Shown in pieces: positions 35,401 to 46,351 of a stretch of 64,000 nt of DNA. The DNA lies in the NCBI GenBank assembly GCA_027422505.1, contig JAPQWV010000002.1:28808501-28872500 (forward strand), written 5' to 3'. The first letter of the stretch is position 1. The number at the start of each line of letters is the position of its first letter. The stretch is from Craterostigma plantagineum (taxonomy: Eukaryota > Streptophyta > Magnoliopsida > Lamiales > Linderniaceae). The notes beneath the pieces are model-generated. The model was not told where the DNA came from. It was given only the letters and a program-made list of their open reading frames with translations, and searched no databases. Made by a program: the position numbers and the translations under genes.

Positions 35401-36459
35401 ATAAAGTGTCCTACCCGAAATAGGCGTGTAAGTGGAGAACATATCTTTGTCAGAGCAGATGTGGCGCGTTGCTCCACTGTCGATGTACCAGTACCTCGGG
35501 TTTTCCACGACGTTCGCCTTGTACACGACTGCAGTCAGATCTAGCTCCGACGTATCCGTCACCAGATGCTTCTCCTCAGCGAGATGCGCCCGAGTATTAT
35601 TAACTCTCTTCTTTTTACGACAATCCTTGGCCATATGCCCTGGTTTATCACAATTATAACAGTTGCCCTTAATTCTTTTAGAATTCGGGTCATGCTTCTT
35701 TTGCGGCGGACCTGGCCTTTTACGCTTGTTTCCATAGCTTGGCTCGGCCAAGTTGGCTCCCGCCTCCATACCGCCCCTCTTGTTCTTGGCTTCGCTCTTT
35801 CGGTTATCTTCCTCGATCCGAAGCCGCACAATCAGGTCCTCAAGCCCCATTTCTTTTCGTTAGTGCTTGAGGTAATTCTTGAAATCCTTCCACAGAGGCG
35901 GCAGCTTCTCGATAATCGCAGCTACCTGGAAGTTTTCGCTGATCTGCATATTTTCGGCGTGAATATCGTGGATAATCAGCTGCAGATCACGGACTTGGTC
36001 CCGCACCGGCTTAGAGTCGGTCATCTTATAATCCAGAAATTTGCCAACGATGAACTTTTTCAGTCCGGCATCGTCGGTCTTATATTTCTTGTCCAACGAA
36101 TCCCACAACTCTTTCGCAGTCGTAGCCACTGCATAGACGTTGTATAGGGAGTCGTCGAGGGCATTCAGAATATAATTGCGGCACATGAAATCATTATGAT
36201 TCCATGCGTCTAACGCAGCCCTTTCTTGCTCAGATTGAGCGACACGAGCAGCGTAACCTGCGTCGTTAGGGTTTTCACCCTCAGCTGGTGGAGCGACTTC
36301 AGTCATCGAAAGGGCAGTTTCTTTCAGAAATCGGACGAGGTGGAGAGTAGTGAGATAGAACATCATCTTTTGCTGCCAGCGTTTGAACTCCGTCCCATTG
36401 AACTTGGCAGGACGTTCGGCGTGACTGCTGGCGGGGATAGTTGGTGCGTTGGTTGCCAT
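32496..36459 (-). pseudogene. Copia Gag-Pol with three lesions
   Basis: Gag starts at 36459 (MATNAPTIPASSHAERPAKF), only about 35 bp inside the 5' LTR. An in-frame TAA at about 35860 follows FKNYLKH, and the same frame continues with [16 protein letters not shown]. The knuckle [14 protein letters not shown] and protease motif [12 protein letters not shown] follow. Integrase has the HHCC site (LWHGRLGHV ... CEICVEAKM) and core Asp residues in HTDICDL and RSDRGGEY. The frame changes near 34070, after [11 protein letters not shown] runs with HQMDVKTAFLNGDLEE and VCLYVDDMLITGS. It changes again near 33367, after HFDMKDM. RNase H (GYCDANWISDS) ends at 32496. All domains are otherwise well preserved. 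Confidence 0.92.
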
Positions 36460-36494
36460 CGATCAGATCACGAACAAAAATTTCGTCTTACGAT

Positions 36495-37625
36495 TGTTGT
36501 TTCTTCGGTTGCGTCTGGTCGGTGGCAGATAGCTTTGGCAATAGATAAACTTCGACGTTAGATAGTCGGAAGATGGAGTGTCTTCAACCGCAGGTGCAGT
36601 TCGTGAGTACCCAGATGATGATGAGAGCATATGTGATAACTATAATACATAGCATGAAGAATAAATACGCCTGGAGTTGATGAAGACTATCCATAACAGT
36701 CGAGGCGTGTGTTGGACACACTGTCCGTAAGACGAAATCGCCCCGATATTAAGTGCTTTCGGTTAGCAGCGATCGTCCCCAAGATACAACGACATTTTCT
36801 TAACTCATAATCGCAGCACAACGACTAGAATTTTACGACGAATCGTACTCGAAATTGAATTTTTCTTGCTTCGGGAAACTAAGGAGTATTAGAGTGAAAT
36901 ATGCAAATTCGTGGGTTGGAATGAATGAATATTTCCATCTCAATGGGGGCCTATTTATAGATTTTATGTCGCAGGGACCTCTCCGCAAATTCAAGAACTT
37001 GCTAGGCTGCTTCTGTAATTTTCCAGGGAGTATATTGCAACATTTTGCATCTATTGGACTGTCGACGGCAAAGTGCGAAGTGCAAAGTGCGCGCCTCAAA
37101 GCGCCCATTGCGCACTTTGGCACGGCTCGGCCTCGGCCTCGGGCACGGGCTCGGTGCTCGGTGCTCGTCGGTGCGAGGCACCGACTCGCACCCGGACTAT
37201 TATTTGGGCCAAAACTCATACAAGTTTCTCAAGCCCACTTAAACCCACCTTAAACCCACAAGCTCATTTAAGCCCATACACATGGCAAGCCCTTTTGATT
37301 AAACCCACATGGGTTTCTATATATATAGTGAAGATTTTCTTAGTGTCTAACCAATGTGGGACACTTGATTTCCCACTTAAACACTACTAACCATTTTAAT
37401 GGTTATTGGGCCAACTTCGAAAATTAATTTCTCATTCACCCGATATCGGTTTTGAGCGTATTAATATTCGTTAGAATCCCCGTGAAACATAGATTCGTAA
37501 TCTTTCAACGATTTCTCATTTCGACATTCGATGGCTTTCCGATTTAATTAAAACCGAAACCGATTTTATTAATGGGTTAATACCCATTTGGGCCCAAAGC
37601 CCATTTGGTTTAATAAAATCCAACA
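36495..37625 (-). repeat. 5' LTR (1131 bp) of 30.5-37.6 kb Copia
   Basis: Partner of the 3' LTR, with matching ends. In place of the GC-rich block it has only a short sequence, acggcaaagtgcgaag, at about 37064-37079. Confidence 0.94.
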
Positions 37626-37630
37626 TAAAT

Positions 37631-38906
37631 TAGCAATGAAATTAATTGATGGACCAAGACGGTCCAGAATCGGTATCATTAGGAACCAAAATTAGCACTT
37701 CGCAATATGGGTAGCAGAAACGCTCATGCCTCAAACATTGGGATATAAATATCGTTCACCCAATTTAATTTTTGATGTGAGGTGAAGATGCTTCACTTTT
37801 ATCAATTAACATGTTATAAAGCTTAAAAACTTAATTTTAAAAAAAATTATAAATTTTAGCCGATTTAGATATCTTAGATGAGGTAAATGCTCTCAATGAA
37901 ATGCAATTGCAAATCCACTCGTAACTAATAATTGCTGGCCAAACTCAAAACTTCGACAATCCAACTCATTCTTTAGCTCTTCTAAGCATTATCATCATTA
38001 TACTGATAATAATAAAATACTAGAAAAGGCATATTTTTCAAAGTAGCCACACCGTCCATCTTGTTTTAAATTGTTAGTCGAAAGAAGCAATAGTCAAAAG
38101 GTTTTGTAATATTTTCGACTCCGTAGAGGACAATCTTTTTTTGTTTTAGAATACTTAGCATTGTCATCGACAAAGCAGCAGTCTCACAAACTCTTTTTTT
38201 ACTTTTTCCCTTTTATCATTTCCAATTGGGAAAATTATAAAAATGGATCACGCAATTTTCAAGTTGTGGTCATTATGTTTGCCAGTTACAAAACTACGTC
38301 ACTAAGTATATATATAGTAACAAAATTGAGTCAATGACATCTTTTTTCTACATAGTGACCAAGTTTTGTTACCATATACATACTTAGTGACCTAATTTTG
38401 TAACTAGTGACCCAATTTTGTTACTATATACATACTTAGTGACATTGATCTGCGTGCATAAACATGTGGTGTGTATATATATATATATATTGATCTATAA
38501 CCTACACAGGAGATTAGTGAACCCGTCGGGGGTGATTTGGCATTTTGACGTGACACAAAAAAATGCCACACAACAGGTGCCCACGGATCGTGCTCACGCA
38601 AGGTGAGCACCATAACATTTATATATATATATATATATATATATAATACGAAACAAGGGTCAAATTTAAACTCAAACATCTCATCTCAATCAATCTCCAA
38701 CGAAAATTACCCTCAAGCCCCCGAAAGGCTAAATTCACATATAAATACCAATCCAACCCCTCATTTAGGACAAACCCAACATTCATCACCCCCACAAAGA
38801 AGCATTCACGAGCAAAAGGAAAGGGACCTAAACTCCTCTTCAACCATTTCATTAATTAATTACCAAACAAATAAAAAAAAAAGAATCTTCTCCTAAAGTC
38901 CTAACC
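37631..38906. other. Promoter-side interval of EF-hand family gene
   Basis: No gene is seen. AT dinucleotide microsatellites lie at about 38473-38490 and 38618-38645. The second is close enough to the downstream ATG to be part of, or adjacent to, the promoter of the EF-hand family gene. Confidence 0.5.
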
Positions 38907-41049
38907 ATGCAGCAGCAGCTCATGAAAAGCATTAACACTCACGAGCAAGTGATGGAAGGTTCGGACCTGATGAGGTTAGTTGAGAACGATACAGTTCTCA
39001 GCAACTTTTTCGATCACGAGTTTCAAGAACTCGACGTTGATTATTGCGGCGAAAACCTCTCAGTCAAAGAGCTAAAACCCACCATCGAAGAAATAGGCTC
39101 TGCTCTTCTTGGCCTACCATCTCACGAAACTTCTCCCCAATCTGGTCATATTTATTCCGAGGTTTTCCCTTCACTAACTAACCTCTCTTTCCTTTTCTCT
39201 TAATATCTTCTTCAATATGTGGGTGGACGTTATGAAAAAATCTGTGCCCACCACAATTTTAAACGACTGATATGGACGTTAACAACGTCGTATAAGTCGC
39301 GAATCCTACCTTGAGATTTTACTTGAAGCCACAATCTCAAACTGATTATGAAAGTTTGATGTCCGATATATGTATGATGTACGTAAGTAATAGTCTTTAC
39401 AGTGTTTCTTCTTAGGTATGGCCGATGGACTAAAGCGAGACGCCGTCGTGATTCTCCGAATAGACGGTGAAGACCTCAACGCGTTCGTCAAAAGCGCGAC
39501 TTTCGAGCCCGAAATCATATCAATATATTCCGAAATTAATTCGCACGAAGAATGGTCCTTAAAGGACCTCGTCGTCAAGGCTTTGGAGAAACTCACCGTG
39601 GAGCACGGCATGCCTCCCGCGACCGACCCTTGGGTAGTTAATTAATTAGTTAGTAGTTCGACATAAATCGTCGCGAAACATAGAGGTATATGATTTTTTC
39701 GTACTTTACATTTATTGGCCTTGTTATATTATAGGTGATGAGTAGCGTGATCGAACCCGCCCTCGAGTCGGTCGGGGATGACAAGCTTAGCAGACCGTCT
39801 TCGCAAGAGACGTTTGTGGATGTTTTTCGAGAAGCTTCCGAAAATGTGGTGCGTATTCTCGGAGAACAACCCGCCATCGTTGCTCATAGTCAGAACACGT
39901 TCGACGGGAGTGGCATACGAAGGCTCTTGTCCAATAACTTCGAGTTCAATAAGGTTTCCCTTTTTCTTATTTTATTTCTTTTTATGTAGGGTAAATCGCT
40001 AGGGGTCAGCGTATTAGCCTGCAAACTATGCAGGTCCACATGTGATTAGAGCTGAAAGTTGGGCCCAAGCCCATGGGCCGGCTCGACCAATCCCTAAAAC
40101 TGGACTTGAGCCTAAATTTCTTGAGCCATAAACATGACCGGGCCTTTTGGCCCGGCCCCTCAGGCCCGCTGGATGACGGGTCGCGGGCCAAATTGGACCC
40201 GCTTTTTATTAGCTCATTTATTTTTTATATATCATATTTATCAAATTCAATTTTATAAGCAAAAAATAACATCGATGTATTAATGCGATATAAATTTTTT
40301 CATAACTATATATTTGTAATATTGTGTATAATAATAGGATAAAGTATAATAATAGTGAATAAAATGATTTTAAATAAAAACTACAAATATATTAAACATC
40401 TAGGGTCGGCCGGCTGGCCTAGCCCATCAAGTTATGGTTTAGACCTAACACTTTCACCTCTACATGTGATAGGCTAATAATTGATCATGAGACCTCTCCC
40501 CTATAATCTTTGAAGCCTTAGAATTGACCGCTAGACCATCATCTCATCAGCGATTTTTTTATCCGTGATAAGCAATTTTTTTGTTTTTTGATTTGTTTTT
40601 TGAGGTAGGCCTTAAGTTGTGGATTGAACGGAATACCGAGAGATAGTCAGGGGTGGATTTCGAGACAGTATCTTGCCAAGGCCCTCGATTGCATGGGCCC
40701 CTTTGCCGGTTTGCCTCCGCTCGGTGCAGTTCAAGAGGTGATTATTACATCTAAAACAAGAAATCGAAATGAAGCATTTAAAGGAAAGAAAAAGAAATAC
40801 ATAACGATGATATATGTGATTTTTCAGATGGATTGCATCCTGACGGAAGCTGTTAAGAAGGTCAATGATGATGCTAACGATGGTGAATCGGCGAAAGAAG
40901 AAGAGTTCAAGAAGAATGTGACAGAGGTCTTGAGGAGTGTGATGATTCGATTAGAGGGCGACCCTTTATTTGTTTCGATCAATTCGCTCGTTCACGAGTC
41001 GATCGCTTCTTCGGAGAGCCTATTGCAAGATTCGACGGAACAGAAGTAG
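38907..41049 (+). CDS. EF-hand family protein, apparently missing an exon
   Basis: Exons seen: 38907-39161, about 39418-39631, 39735-39953, 40609-40737 and 40828-41049. The reading matches a conserved plant family of about 350-390 residues with weak EF-hands: ELDVDYCGENLSVKEL, HIYSEV, then MADGLKRDAVVILRIDGEDL, KALEKLTVEHGMPPATD, EQPAIVAHSQNTFDGSGIRRL, GPFAGLPPLGAVQ and LEGDPLFVSINSLVHES. From family knowledge, a second EF-hand segment of about 27 residues should lie between HIYSEV and MADGLKRD. It is not there, and exon 1 ends in phase 0 while the next exon needs an incoming phase of 1, so the two cannot be spliced in frame. The copy is therefore either a pseudogene or a locus with altered structure. 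The initiator could also be the Met at 38952 (MEGSDLMRL). The molecular function of the family is unknown to me beyond presumed calcium binding. Confidence 0.75.
40047..40462. mobile_element. hAT-type MITE, 416 bp, in EF-hand gene intron
   Basis: It begins TAGAGCTGAAAGTTGGGCC and ends CACTTTCACCTCTA, imperfect inverted repeats. Exact 8-bp duplications catgtgat lie at 40039-40046 and 40463-40470. It sits within the intron between exons 39735-39953 and 40609-40737, so it should be removed by splicing. Confidence 0.93.
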
Positions 41050-41420
41050 ATTAAAAAAAATATGATTTTTTGTGTGGATTTTAAATAATAAAGTCAACCT
41101 ATTGACGTTGTGATTTGTCATGTTGTTACTCAAACTTGTAAAATGTAAACTATGGATGTTTGACAGCTTTTGTATTCGCTTGCTCTATGCGCAGTTAGTT
41201 TTGTAGTTTTGCGAGGCTCGAGTGAAGAACTATCTTCTCCGATAATCGAATCGTCAATGCCGATATCAAATCATGACGATCTTTCTACCCAACTTCCTCT
41301 TAAAAGTTTAAAAATACAAAAATTGAAGATATTGATCTCAATTTTTTATAGCGTGACCGTGGTGTATGACGACAAATTTGGGAATATAATCCTAACCAAC
41401 AAGAGGTACATCGAGCTTAT

Positions 41421-42480
41421 TTGAATCTAAATACATACCAACCAATTCTTCAAGAGTATCCGCTGAATAAAAATCTTAAGCACCGTCGAAGATTTCAATC
41501 TACTTGGTATCGGCAATTTTTCATGTTGGAGTATTCACCCGCTAAAGGTAAAGCGTATCGCTTCCATGTTATATCTTTAACAAGCCATCAGGATGTTCAA
41601 ATCAAACCGTTTTTACTGTTGATGGGTTTGATAATTGGAAGATAGTATAAAACGGAAAAGCTTGTGGTTTTCTGATCCACATTGGAAAGGACAATGTTTC
41701 TTCACTGTATCGTGATGCCGAAAACACGTGTGAGGATTTGATGAACCAACCACAACATATATTAAGGGGGTTTGATAAATTCGACTCGCAACAAATTGCA
41801 CTTAATCGTCTTCGATTAACGACGCATATTGATGTTGTACTATTTCTTGCACTTCAACGAATACCATTCAGAGGTCATGTCGAGTGATCTTGCTCATCTA
41901 ATCGTGTTACTTTTCTTGAATTTTTGGATCTTATAACCGGGTGCAGTGACGAACTTGCGAAGGCGATCGAGAAAGCTCTAGAAAATGCCAAGTATACGAG
42001 TCAAGATATTCAAAAGCAAATACTTCATTTGATTTCTATGAGAGTGAAGAATGCATTTTGTTAAATTGGGTTGCGAAGTATTGTATAATTGAAGATGAAG
42101 CCTGCGATGAATCTAAAAGAGAGCAAATGTCTCTTGTGATAAGGTTTGTGGATGCGAATGGATTTATTCAAGAACGTTTTTTTGGACTTTTTTGGGTATC
42201 TGATACAACTGCTCTGACATTAAAGGTGTGATATATTCTGATTCAAAATATTTGATGTCAAGATTACGATGGTGCTAGTAACATGAAGGGTGAGTTCAAA
42301 GGATTACAAGCTTTTACTATGTTCACTGCTTTACTCATCGGTTGCAATTTGCTTTAGTTTCGGCATCGAAACATGTGAAACATATTCATCAATTTTTTGA
42401 TAAATTAACTAATATAGTTAATCTTGTTGGTTCTTCATGTAAGCGTAACGATGAATTAATGCGTGCTCATGGAGATGATA
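41421..42480 (+). pseudogene. Decayed TTF/hAT-like transposase
   Basis: A degenerate copy of the zinc-finger MYM-type 1-like family (TTF domain plus hAT-derived transposase). Visible segments are KHRRRFQSTWYRQFFMLEYS near 41480, GFDKFDSQQIALNRLRL near 41770, a hAT-like stretch DYDGASNMKGEFKGLQAF near 42265, and VHCFTHRLQFALVSASKHV near 42320-42380. These lie in different frames with several stops between them. It starts about 370 bp beyond the EF-hand gene's stop codon. Confidence 0.75.
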
Positions 42481-43861
42481 TTGCACATTTGATAGTTATT
42501 TGTCATGTTTCTGTCTGATATCATAGTAGTTCTGACAAGTGAGGTTTTACTTCTGACAAGAGATGATTTTTTTTGTATTTTTATTCTCTCTTTTTACTGC
42601 TATTAATATGATGTACCATTTTAATGTATTTATTTTATCATTTTGACAAGTGTTTGGTGTACCTCGTACACACTGTTGTCGTACCTTGTACATACGGTTA
42701 TCATACATTTTTTCACATTGTTACCGTACCAAAAATTCGAATCATGACAAATATCATTTGTGCCATTGTGTTAACACATCCACCAAATTACACCAACACA
42801 AAAATAATTATGCTATTTCCTACCAAATAAATCTCAGTTGAACAAAAATTATAAGCTAACATGATCTCGTGATGAGCTGAAACGTGTGGTCTGAGGCAAA
42901 TCATAGTCTTGTAGACTATTATTCTGACAATCCACGTTAAACTGACCTAAATTGAGGAAACTATAGTTGTTTTTACTCACAAATGGTATGACAAATAATT
43001 AAATACAAACCATAAGAAGGTACATCATAATTAATAGAAAAGGTACCAGCACAATAAGTAAATATACATAAAATTAATACGTTATAGCAAATATGTAAAA
43101 CCAAAAATAATAACCAAACAGAGCATCACTAAAACCCAAAAAAAAAAGTGCAGAATGGAAGGAACTACATTAGATTTCAAGTGAACACGCAATTTTGATT
43201 TGGGGTACATCAATTTCAAGCAAACCCCCAATTTCGAACAAACACAAAATTTCGATTTCATTCCGTCAACCCAAGCTCGATTACTTGAATTGAACTAACC
43301 TGAGTATGATTGAACCGGGAAAATCCATATCTCTTCTTCCCAGATGTCTATTTTCTTCTTCAACGTTCCTAATTTCTTCTTCTTCTTCTATAAATGTTTT
43401 TCTTCTTCTTCTTACTCGTTTCAAAAGCCGCACGGACTATTCGAGAATCGTTGGACCTTCTTCTTCGTCTCCTTCTCCTCCTCCTTTTAGTCCTTCTTCT
43501 TCCCCATCTTTTTCTTCTTTCTGCATTTTCAGTTTTTCATTTATTTTCTATTTCCTTTTCTCATCCTCAGTTTCCAGTTGGTCCTTATGTGATAAAATTT
43601 TTGACACAGGGAGTTAAAGTGAGAGATAGTTTAGATGATAGGGATTTAAGTGAAATTTATTCTAGGTTGAAAAAATTAATTAATTTTACAATTCAAAGTT
43701 TTAAGGGGTCTTTTTACAACATCAGAAAATTTATTCAATTAATTTATGTGCTTAGGTATCTCTACTTCGCACACATCCAATTCCAAACCTCAAAGATCAT
43801 CAGTTTTTGGCTCTCTCTCCTCACACCGCTCGAATCTTCTATCAATCGCACTTCTCATCTG
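42481..43861. other. Interval upstream of ATL gene
   Basis: No gene is assigned. Long TTC/TCC-rich low-complexity sequence occupies about 43320-43560 and produces serine-rich open frames that do not look like a protein. The ATL promoter and leader must lie in the right part. Confidence 0.45.
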
Positions 43862-44963
43862 ATGATGATCGGCTTCAATCTCCTTCACAGGAAACTTCTC
43901 GAAGACACCGAGGATGAACAATCGGCTAATGTGTGCAAATACTTTTGCGACGCCCAGCAAAATCCTTCAGGATTCTGCCCCCCTTCATGCGTCGACTCTT
44001 GCGACCAAATCTGTAAGGATCCGCCGCCTATTCCCTCACTACCCGACGCGCCGCCGCCGGTCGCCTTCAATCCCGCCGTTTCACACGGCAAGAACTTCAA
44101 TCTCACTCTATTCTTAGAGATCGTCTTATCTCTCCTCGTCGCCGTCTTCATCTTCTTGACTTGCTATGCGATCTATAAGCTGTGTGCGAGGATCGAGGAC
44201 GAGACAAAGATCGCTAACCTCGGAGACTGCTCGAGAGGGAAACAGCGATGGGTTTCTCTATGAAGATGATGGTTATGGCCCTGTTCTTGACCATCCCATA
44301 TGGTATATCAGAACGATAGGGTTACAGCAATCTGTGATCAATTCTATTTCGATCGTTAGGTTCAAGAAAGGAGATGGGCTTGTTGAGGGAACTGATTGTT
44401 CGATTTGTCTGACTGAATTTGAAGAAGATGAGAGCATTAGGTTATTGCCCAAGTGCAGGCATGCCTTTCATGTCCCTTGCATTGATACTTGGCTCAGATC
44501 ACACACTAATTGCCCTCTGTGTAGAGCTTCGATTGAAAACAACAGTTCTGCCATAGCTGTTCTTCCTTCTCCTCAAGAGAATGCAATAGAGAATTCGAAT
44601 GACAGCGTTGGAGGAAGTAGAAGTGAATTGTTGGAAAGCGAAATAAGCAAACAAGGTGACAGAACAACAGTATGTTCCAAGGTTATCAATAATGGTGCGC
44701 AAGATTGTTGTAATAATGGCGATGGGATTAGGCCCATACAGAAATCTGTTTCGTTGTCGATCGATGCTTTTGCGGGAAAACCCGTTCTTAACAGTAAGTT
44801 GGTTGATGAAGATGAAGAATCGTCGTGGAATGTTTGTAGTAAAAATGGAGTTGGGAGTAGTAATTGGGATTCAGCTCGATTTTCTTTGATGGATGTACAG
44901 AGAGAGCATTGTTCTGCGGTGAAGCGATCCTCTTCGTGCGTGCTTCTGCCAACAAGGAAGTAG
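43862..44963 (+). CDS. ATL: ATL-type RING-H2 E3 ubiquitin ligase (frame break)
   Basis: Starts MMIGFNLLHRKLLED. A short Cys-rich extracytoplasmic part (residues about 25-51) and a proline-rich stretch lead to one membrane helix at about residues 81-103 (LTLFLEIVLSLLVAVFIFL). After YKLCAR the frame must shift at about 44192 to reach the cytosolic part: the GLD-like region (LQQSVINSISIVRFKKGDGL), then a canonical RING-H2 at about 44398-44525 (CSICLTEFEEDE, KCRHAFHVPCIDTW, CPLC), then a serine-rich tail. ATL proteins recruit E2 enzymes for ubiquitination at membranes, often in defence and stress. ATL genes are usually intronless, and no intron fits the break, so a missing base (real or assembly error) is likeliest. 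The domain order resembles ATL51-54. Confidence 0.85.
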
Positions 44964-45357
44964 GAGCCAAATTTGAAGTTTGATTTACTACGTTCGAATA
45001 TGGCGCTCGGTCAGAACAAGCATGAGTGATTTTTGTTTTGAGTTCCATCTACAAATTTGTCGGAATTTATGATAGTATGCAAACAAACGAGGATTGCCGA
45101 GCTAATCGAAGAATGTTTGCTAGGTTTTTTCCCACGGTTGAAAAATGAAAGTAAACAGTTCTTTCAGTTGAACTGATATTGAGTATTCAACACATTCTCT
45201 GCCATCTCTGCATATACTTCAATCTCATCTGTTTTCAGACATAACAAAACGAACAAAGATCCTTATTACCCAGACAACAAAAAAAAACCTAAGGCATTGA
45301 TTAAAGTGAGTACCAAAGTTAAACCGAATATCTTTTTACGTATATGGTTCCGTTTCA
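44964..45357. other. Convergent 3' ends of ATL and NATA-like genes
   Basis: A non-coding interval between two convergent stop codons; it should hold both 3' UTRs. Confidence 0.5.
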
Positions 45358-46077
45358 TCACCGGCCAAATTCCTCGAGCGTTTTGCCGCTGAACCTACAA
45401 ATCTTCCACTCATGCATAATCTCAGCGCCCATATCTTCGTAAAACTTGAGAGCTTCATTATTCCAATCCAAGACTTTCCACTCAACTCTCCCATAGCCCA
45501 TCTTCGAAGCTTGTCTCGCCACAGCAGACAACATTAGTTTCCCCAAACCCTTTCTCCTGAAGCACTTCCTCACGAATATGTTGTCCACGTGTAATCCCGG
45601 CCTTCCCATGAGCGTGGCGTATATTGGGAAGAACAAAACGTACCCAGCAATGGAAGAGTCTTCTCCACACTTGAAGAATTCCTTGTCGGCGTCGTCATAT
45701 GTCCCATCTTCTTCTTCTAGGAAATGGTGGATGACGGTGTTGAGGATAGGGGTAAAATGGGGAATTTTCTGCTGAGGTGGGACTGGGAAGGGCTTTGCGG
45801 ATACTTCGACGATGAGTACGGTGAATGGGGAGGAGGAGTAGGAGGAGAAAGGCGGCGGCGCCGCCGGAGGAGGAGGGAAGAGGGTGGTGGAGAGTGATTC
45901 TTGGGTTGCGGAGAATATGTGCATGAGGTCCTCGAAAATGGCCATCTGATGGATCATACGGTGGAGCCGAGGCACGTCGGCGGCGGTTGCTGGGCGGATG
46001 CGTGTGAATAGGGCGGCGGAGGATGACAGAGGCGACGGCGGTAGTCTGGCGGTCGTGCAAATTGCCTCGATAGTCAT
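45358..46077 (-). CDS. NATA1: GNAT acetyltransferase, NATA1/NATA2-like
   Basis: Intronless, 239 residues. The N-terminal FTRIRPATAADVPRLHRMI begins the GNAT fold. The acetyl-CoA-binding motif RRKGLG is at residues 174-179 within VDNIFVRKCFRRKGLGKLML, followed by GYGRVEWKVLDWNNEALKFY and a conserved C terminus. It is the SSAT-like plant family in which Arabidopsis NATA1 acetylates ornithine (N-delta) and putrescine; acceptor specificity here is inferred only. The protein has an insertion of about 40 residues rich in Pro and Ser (FPPPPAAPPPFSSYSSS) after FEDLMHIFSA, typical of plant members. It is divergently arranged with the dioxygenase gene, with ATGs 274 bp apart, so the promoters may overlap. 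Confidence 0.93.
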   Translation of the reverse strand: MTIEAICTTARLPPSPLSSSAALFTRIRPATAADVPRLHRMIHQMAIFEDLMHIFSATQESLSTTLFPPPPAAPPPFSSYSSSPFTVLIVEVSAKPFPVPPQQKIPHFTPILNTVIHHFLEEEDGTYDDADKEFFKCGEDSSIAGYVLFFPIYATLMGRPGLHVDNIFVRKCFRRKGLGKLMLSAVARQASKMGYGRVEWKVLDWNNEALKFYEDMGAEIMHEWKICRFSGKTLEEFGR

Positions 46078-46351
46078 TTTTCTTTTTCTGACTTTTCCCT
46101 CTTTTTAGCTGAGTTTGTTCTGCGCGATTTGCGATGGAGTGCTTTTGCTTGCATGTAATTTATTATCACAAAAGGAATGTTTGGAGGCTAAGAAATTTCG
46201 TCGATGGTAATCAACATAGGCGGCAGACATATCATTTGGGGAAGAAGATAAGGTGTCGACAGAAATAGCAAAAGCCAAGTTTGAACTTTCTTTTTAGTTC
46301 GTCTCATTTGAGTGCTTAAGAGTCTCTCTATCTCTCTCTCTTTCTATCTCA
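46078..46351. promoter_or_regulatory. Shared 274-bp divergent promoter region
   Basis: Lies between the start codons of the NATA-like gene (minus) and the dioxygenase gene (plus). A CT-rich pyrimidine patch at about 46321-46350 immediately precedes the dioxygenase ATG and probably lies in its leader. No TATA box stands out on either strand. Confidence 0.5.

Larger units (their letters stand above)
30475..37625 (-). mobile_element. Copia LTR retrotransposon, 7.15 kb, TSD TAAAT
   Basis: Complete by structure. The LTRs are at 30475-31931 (3') and 36495-37625 (5'), with TGTT...AACA ends and an exact 5-bp target duplication TAAAT at 30470-30474 and 37626-37630. A minus-strand polypurine tract (ATGTGGGGGAT) abuts the 3' LTR. 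Gag, protease, integrase, RT and RNase H are all on the minus strand. The two LTRs differ by a block of about 300 bp and by short repeat number, but otherwise by only a handful of bases. Three lesions interrupt the polyprotein. Confidence 0.96.

Noticed and set aside
43306..43861. Ser-rich and Leu-rich frames, including an in-frame N-terminal extension of the ATL gene
   Set aside because: The sequence is TTC/TCC low-complexity. ATL proteins start with a short extracytoplasmic segment before the helix, matching the Met at 43862 instead.
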